A DNA stretch of 64,000 nucleotides from Scolanthus callimorphus (taxonomy: Eukaryota; Cnidaria; Anthozoa; Actiniaria; Edwardsiidae): contig JAWWUD010000103.1 in the NCBI GenBank assembly GCA_033964015.1, positions 310,001-374,000 on the forward strand, written 5' to 3'. Below the pieces are notes generated by a model. It had not been told where the DNA came from. It did not search any database and saw nothing but the letters and a program-made list of their open reading frames with translations. Below are positions 61,571 to 64,000 of this stretch, in pieces. Each line of letters begins with the position of its first letter. The first letter of the stretch is position 1. The position numbers were made by a program, and so were the translations under genes.

Positions 61571-61642
61571 GGTCGCAAAGGGATGCGAGTGAATTTTCGA
61601 CGTCGAGATTTCCCGCCATTTTTCCGTGCGTACCGTGAAGCC

Positions 61643-61848
61643 TGACGTCACAGAATGGCATGACGTCACAACATGGCGCCGCCAAGTGAGTGACACCCGA
61701 ATGACTGGGGAGGGGTGGGTGGTCGATGCTTTGGTGATGGCCGCGCGTTCGCGATCACTCTCCGGTGACGTCACAACATGGAGCCGAGCGACGCGACAGG
61801 GGAGGGGTAGGTAGTCAGGGGGGCGCTGCTGGCTCGATACTGACGTCA
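61643..61848. promoter_or_regulatory. Cluster of four perfect TGACGTCA elements
   Basis: TGACGTCA occurs at 61,643-61,650, 61,661-61,668, 61,766-61,773 and 61,841-61,848. This palindrome is the full cyclic-AMP response element bound by CREB/ATF bZIP factors in animals. The surroundings are CG-rich, unlike the rest of the window. Two of the four sit in duplicated tgacgtcacaacatgg. An ATG (61,673) followed by a donor-like gtgagt could be a first exon. It may be a host promoter or regulatory DNA carried by a repeat. Confidence 0.45.
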
Positions 61849-62649
61849 CACTACAGGAAACCAAGAAAGAAACCGAGAAAGATTTATAATATACTTCGAT
61901 TCGTGGCCAATGCACAAGACGAAACTATACTTGGGAGCGGCTGTGAGAACCAACTAGAATCGTACTACGCAAATTTCGGAGCAACAAGTGTATGTAGAAG
62001 TCAAAAGAGTTCTTCTCGATGACAACAAGAAGCCGAGAGGCGTGATTCGGCGAGCAGCCAACTATGACAAAACATGAAACACTACAGTCGTGGTCTAGCG
62101 GGCATGAGGCGTTTATAATAGAACAGTGGCTTTTCGGGGGACTAAAATTACATGGAGGAACCGTAAAAGGTGGGTTTTTATTCACTTTGTAATATTGTTG
62201 TCGACTGTCGCCGTCTTTGTTGTTTTAGAGCGAAGCTAGCCTGGAGCCTGACCACATGAAAGTCATGAGCTGAACTATCCAAATACTCCTTTGCTAGATT
62301 ACTTCTTGGTTAATTGAATAAAACTTTGTTTTGATTTCCACATAACGGTAGTTAAGTGTTAGTCGATACGGTTTGATAAGTAGGAGAAATAAAGTGTGAG
62401 GGGAGACGAGTTCTTAAGTTAATAATGGCGGCCATTGCGAGTTGTTTAAACTCACTTTGTAATTTCTTTATAGGGAGATGGGAGTTCAGGCAGGATACAC
62501 TAAAGTTGTTTCTACACACAGGAATAAAGGTACTAGACTAGACGAACTTTCGGAAAATCGTACTTCATGAGGCATTTTTTAGTAAAAGCTGGCAACAAGT
62601 GCCATCTTATACGAAATTTTACGCTGAATCCGATTTTTTTTGTTGCCAA
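61849..62649. other. Intergenic, possible gene 5' flank
   Basis: No exon with both splice sites is evident. Nothing else recognised. Confidence 0.35.
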
Positions 62650-64000
62650 CGCAGATTTTGCATTTTAAGAGGTGAAATGACGTCATGATTGACAGCTGTC
62701 ACACAAACCTCTACAATGAATTTTTCGCCGATTTTTCTTTTCAAATTTTAACGGCCAGTGAAATTCAAATGTATAAGTGGCAATGTGATATTCACAAAAA
62801 TGTATCTATATTATGGGATAGGGTGATTGATGGGGCGTAGAACGTCATCCAAAATGGCGGATCCAAGATGGCCGCCATGCCGCCATTTTGGATATATGTT
62901 GATTGTTTGAGGCCATCACGTTCAAAGGCTAAACTTAAAAAAAATAAAAGACAAAACTTAAACGATTCTGCAATACATAAAAAGTAGCAACTGACGATTA
63001 TGGTGGAAAGAGAATAATATATAGGTAAATATATGATTGTTGTTAGTGAATTTAAGTAGGAAGCGCAATCCACAAAATTAGCAAGTTAGTCGTCCCTACT
63101 GTAAAAGTTCTCACTATGACTATTGATTCCAAAGCCTATCACTGAGTCAACTACATCTACGACTATTGTTTTAAATGCATGCAGAATATTCCTCTTACGC
63201 ACACAGGAATAATAATGATAAGAAAAAGCAGGGATAAAGGTGGAAATCATCCTATGGCAATTTAGGCGTTGCTCCAGCCTTTTCCGAATTTTTTTTATAG
63301 CCTGGTGGAAGCAACTTTCAACTTATAAGCAAAAGTAGCGAATGTAAGACTTTAATTTGTCCTCGGAGTAGCTTTCCTCTCTATGCTTGAAAGCCCTTTC
63401 CTATTCCAACCCCTTTCTTGCCTGAGGTTTCCTTTTGAGGTTTTCTGCTGGTCCTTAGGTTTCCGCTATTTTTCGATTATGCCACGGGGGCAGCAGATTG
63501 CATTGATCGTTTTGAACGAGCTTTTGATATAAGGACCTCAAAGGCACAGTTTTGTTGCCGGGACTGAGGATGATCATCGAAAAATGGTGATATCGTTTAG
63601 ATCGTAAAATCAAGCGGCGTTGAATCTGATTCGCCTTTTCATATTGATTTGCCTTTTATATATTTAATATGGCTTCATTCGACCAGTAGCACGGCATTTC
63701 ATACTGTGATACCTTGAATTCATTGTCAGGTATTTATTTCCATGTCTTTTTTGACTACCAGACTGATAGTTTCTAAAAATCAAATTTGACGATATGGCGG
63801 CCATCTTGGATCCGCCATTTTGAATATCACAGCAGCGCCATATCCGAATAATACGACAATTTTTCGTATAGAACATTCTAAACTATCCTGTTCAAGTTAA
63901 ATATTCGTTCGAATTTGAAATATAGCGACAAAACTATTTTAAGGGGTTCGCGAACAGCTGTCAATCATGATGACGTCATTTTCACCCATTAAAATGCAAA
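62650..64000. mobile_element. TIR element of about 1.35 kb, running to the window edge
   Basis: Left end ttttgcattttaagaggtga, aatgacgtcat, gattgacagctgtc; right end inverted at 63,952-64,000. Subterminal inverted blocks include aaaatggcggatccaagatg and gccgccat (62,849-62,880; 63,793-63,825). The right terminus may lie beyond the window. The core holds only short frames. The superfamily is unassigned. Confidence 0.65.

Noticed and set aside
61496..61915. 139-codon minus-strand frame across the CRE cluster
   Set aside because: Open because of high CG content; it crosses the dispersed repeat at 61,451-61,570 and has no domain.

Overview
The window looks like a piece of a metazoan nuclear genome, most likely a cnidarian (anthozoan/stony-coral type). 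It is AT-rich, has no bacterial gene packing, and shows GT-AG splice signals. It carries an animal repertoire of mobile DNA: a BEL/Pao retrotransposon, relics of LINE-type elements, hAT-, piggyBac/Kolobok-, Harbinger-, mariner- and CMC-like miniature elements, a Helitron-like pair, and a tyrosine-recombinase (YR) gene of the Crypton/DUF3504 kind. The organism assignment is inference from this mix; no diagnostic host gene is present. Host coding sequence is nearly absent: two lysine-rich micro-exons (23.9-24.0 kb), a possible two-exon small gene (56.4-56.9 kb), a THAP-like relic (57.1 kb) and an orphan acidic/proline-rich exon candidate (4.9-5.4 kb).

Layout. 0-18 kb: miniature elements, a LINE 3' end (6.5-7.2 kb), a 53-bp minisatellite (8.0 kb), LINE and Cys-rich relics (12.1-12.9 kb), a 1.8-kb foldback element with about 700-bp arms and TTAA ends (13.9-15.7 kb), and a Helitron-like element (16.7-18.0 kb). 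18-29 kb: a TIR element (18.7-20.2 kb), a tRNA-like relic, a tandem repeat split by a LINE with a 5-bp target duplication (22.1-23.45 kb), the micro-exons and several hairpin elements. 29-32 kb: two almost identical 1.02-kb TTAA-flanked elements. 32.7-44.6 kb: a nested composite in which an intact YR gene sits between inverted terminal modules and inverted arrays of a 9-bp repeat, with a 7.66-kb BEL element inserted in the right-hand array. 45-53 kb: dispersed repeats and a 166-bp tandem array that contains a second Helitron-like copy, which allows the insertion to be read at single-base precision. 53-64 kb: nested hairpin elements, the small gene model, the THAP relic, a CG-rich patch with four perfect cyclic-AMP response elements, and a TIR element reaching the window edge.

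The most interesting candidate system is the composite at 32,698-44,645. The recombinase has every catalytic residue of a tyrosine recombinase, yet it is enclosed by long, mirror-image terminal modules, which classical Crypton elements do not have. The reconstructed element would be about 4.3 kb without the later BEL insertion. The BEL element is young (LTRs differ at three bases plus one 3-bp indel) but carries an in-frame stop, a frame change and an altered reverse-transcriptase catalytic box.

Several insertions can be compared with an uninterrupted copy of the same repeat inside this window, giving direct evidence for target-site behaviour: 8 bp (hAT-like), 3 bp (CMC-like), TAA (Harbinger-like), TTAA (piggyBac/Kolobok-like), 5 bp (LINE) and none between A and T (Helitron-like).
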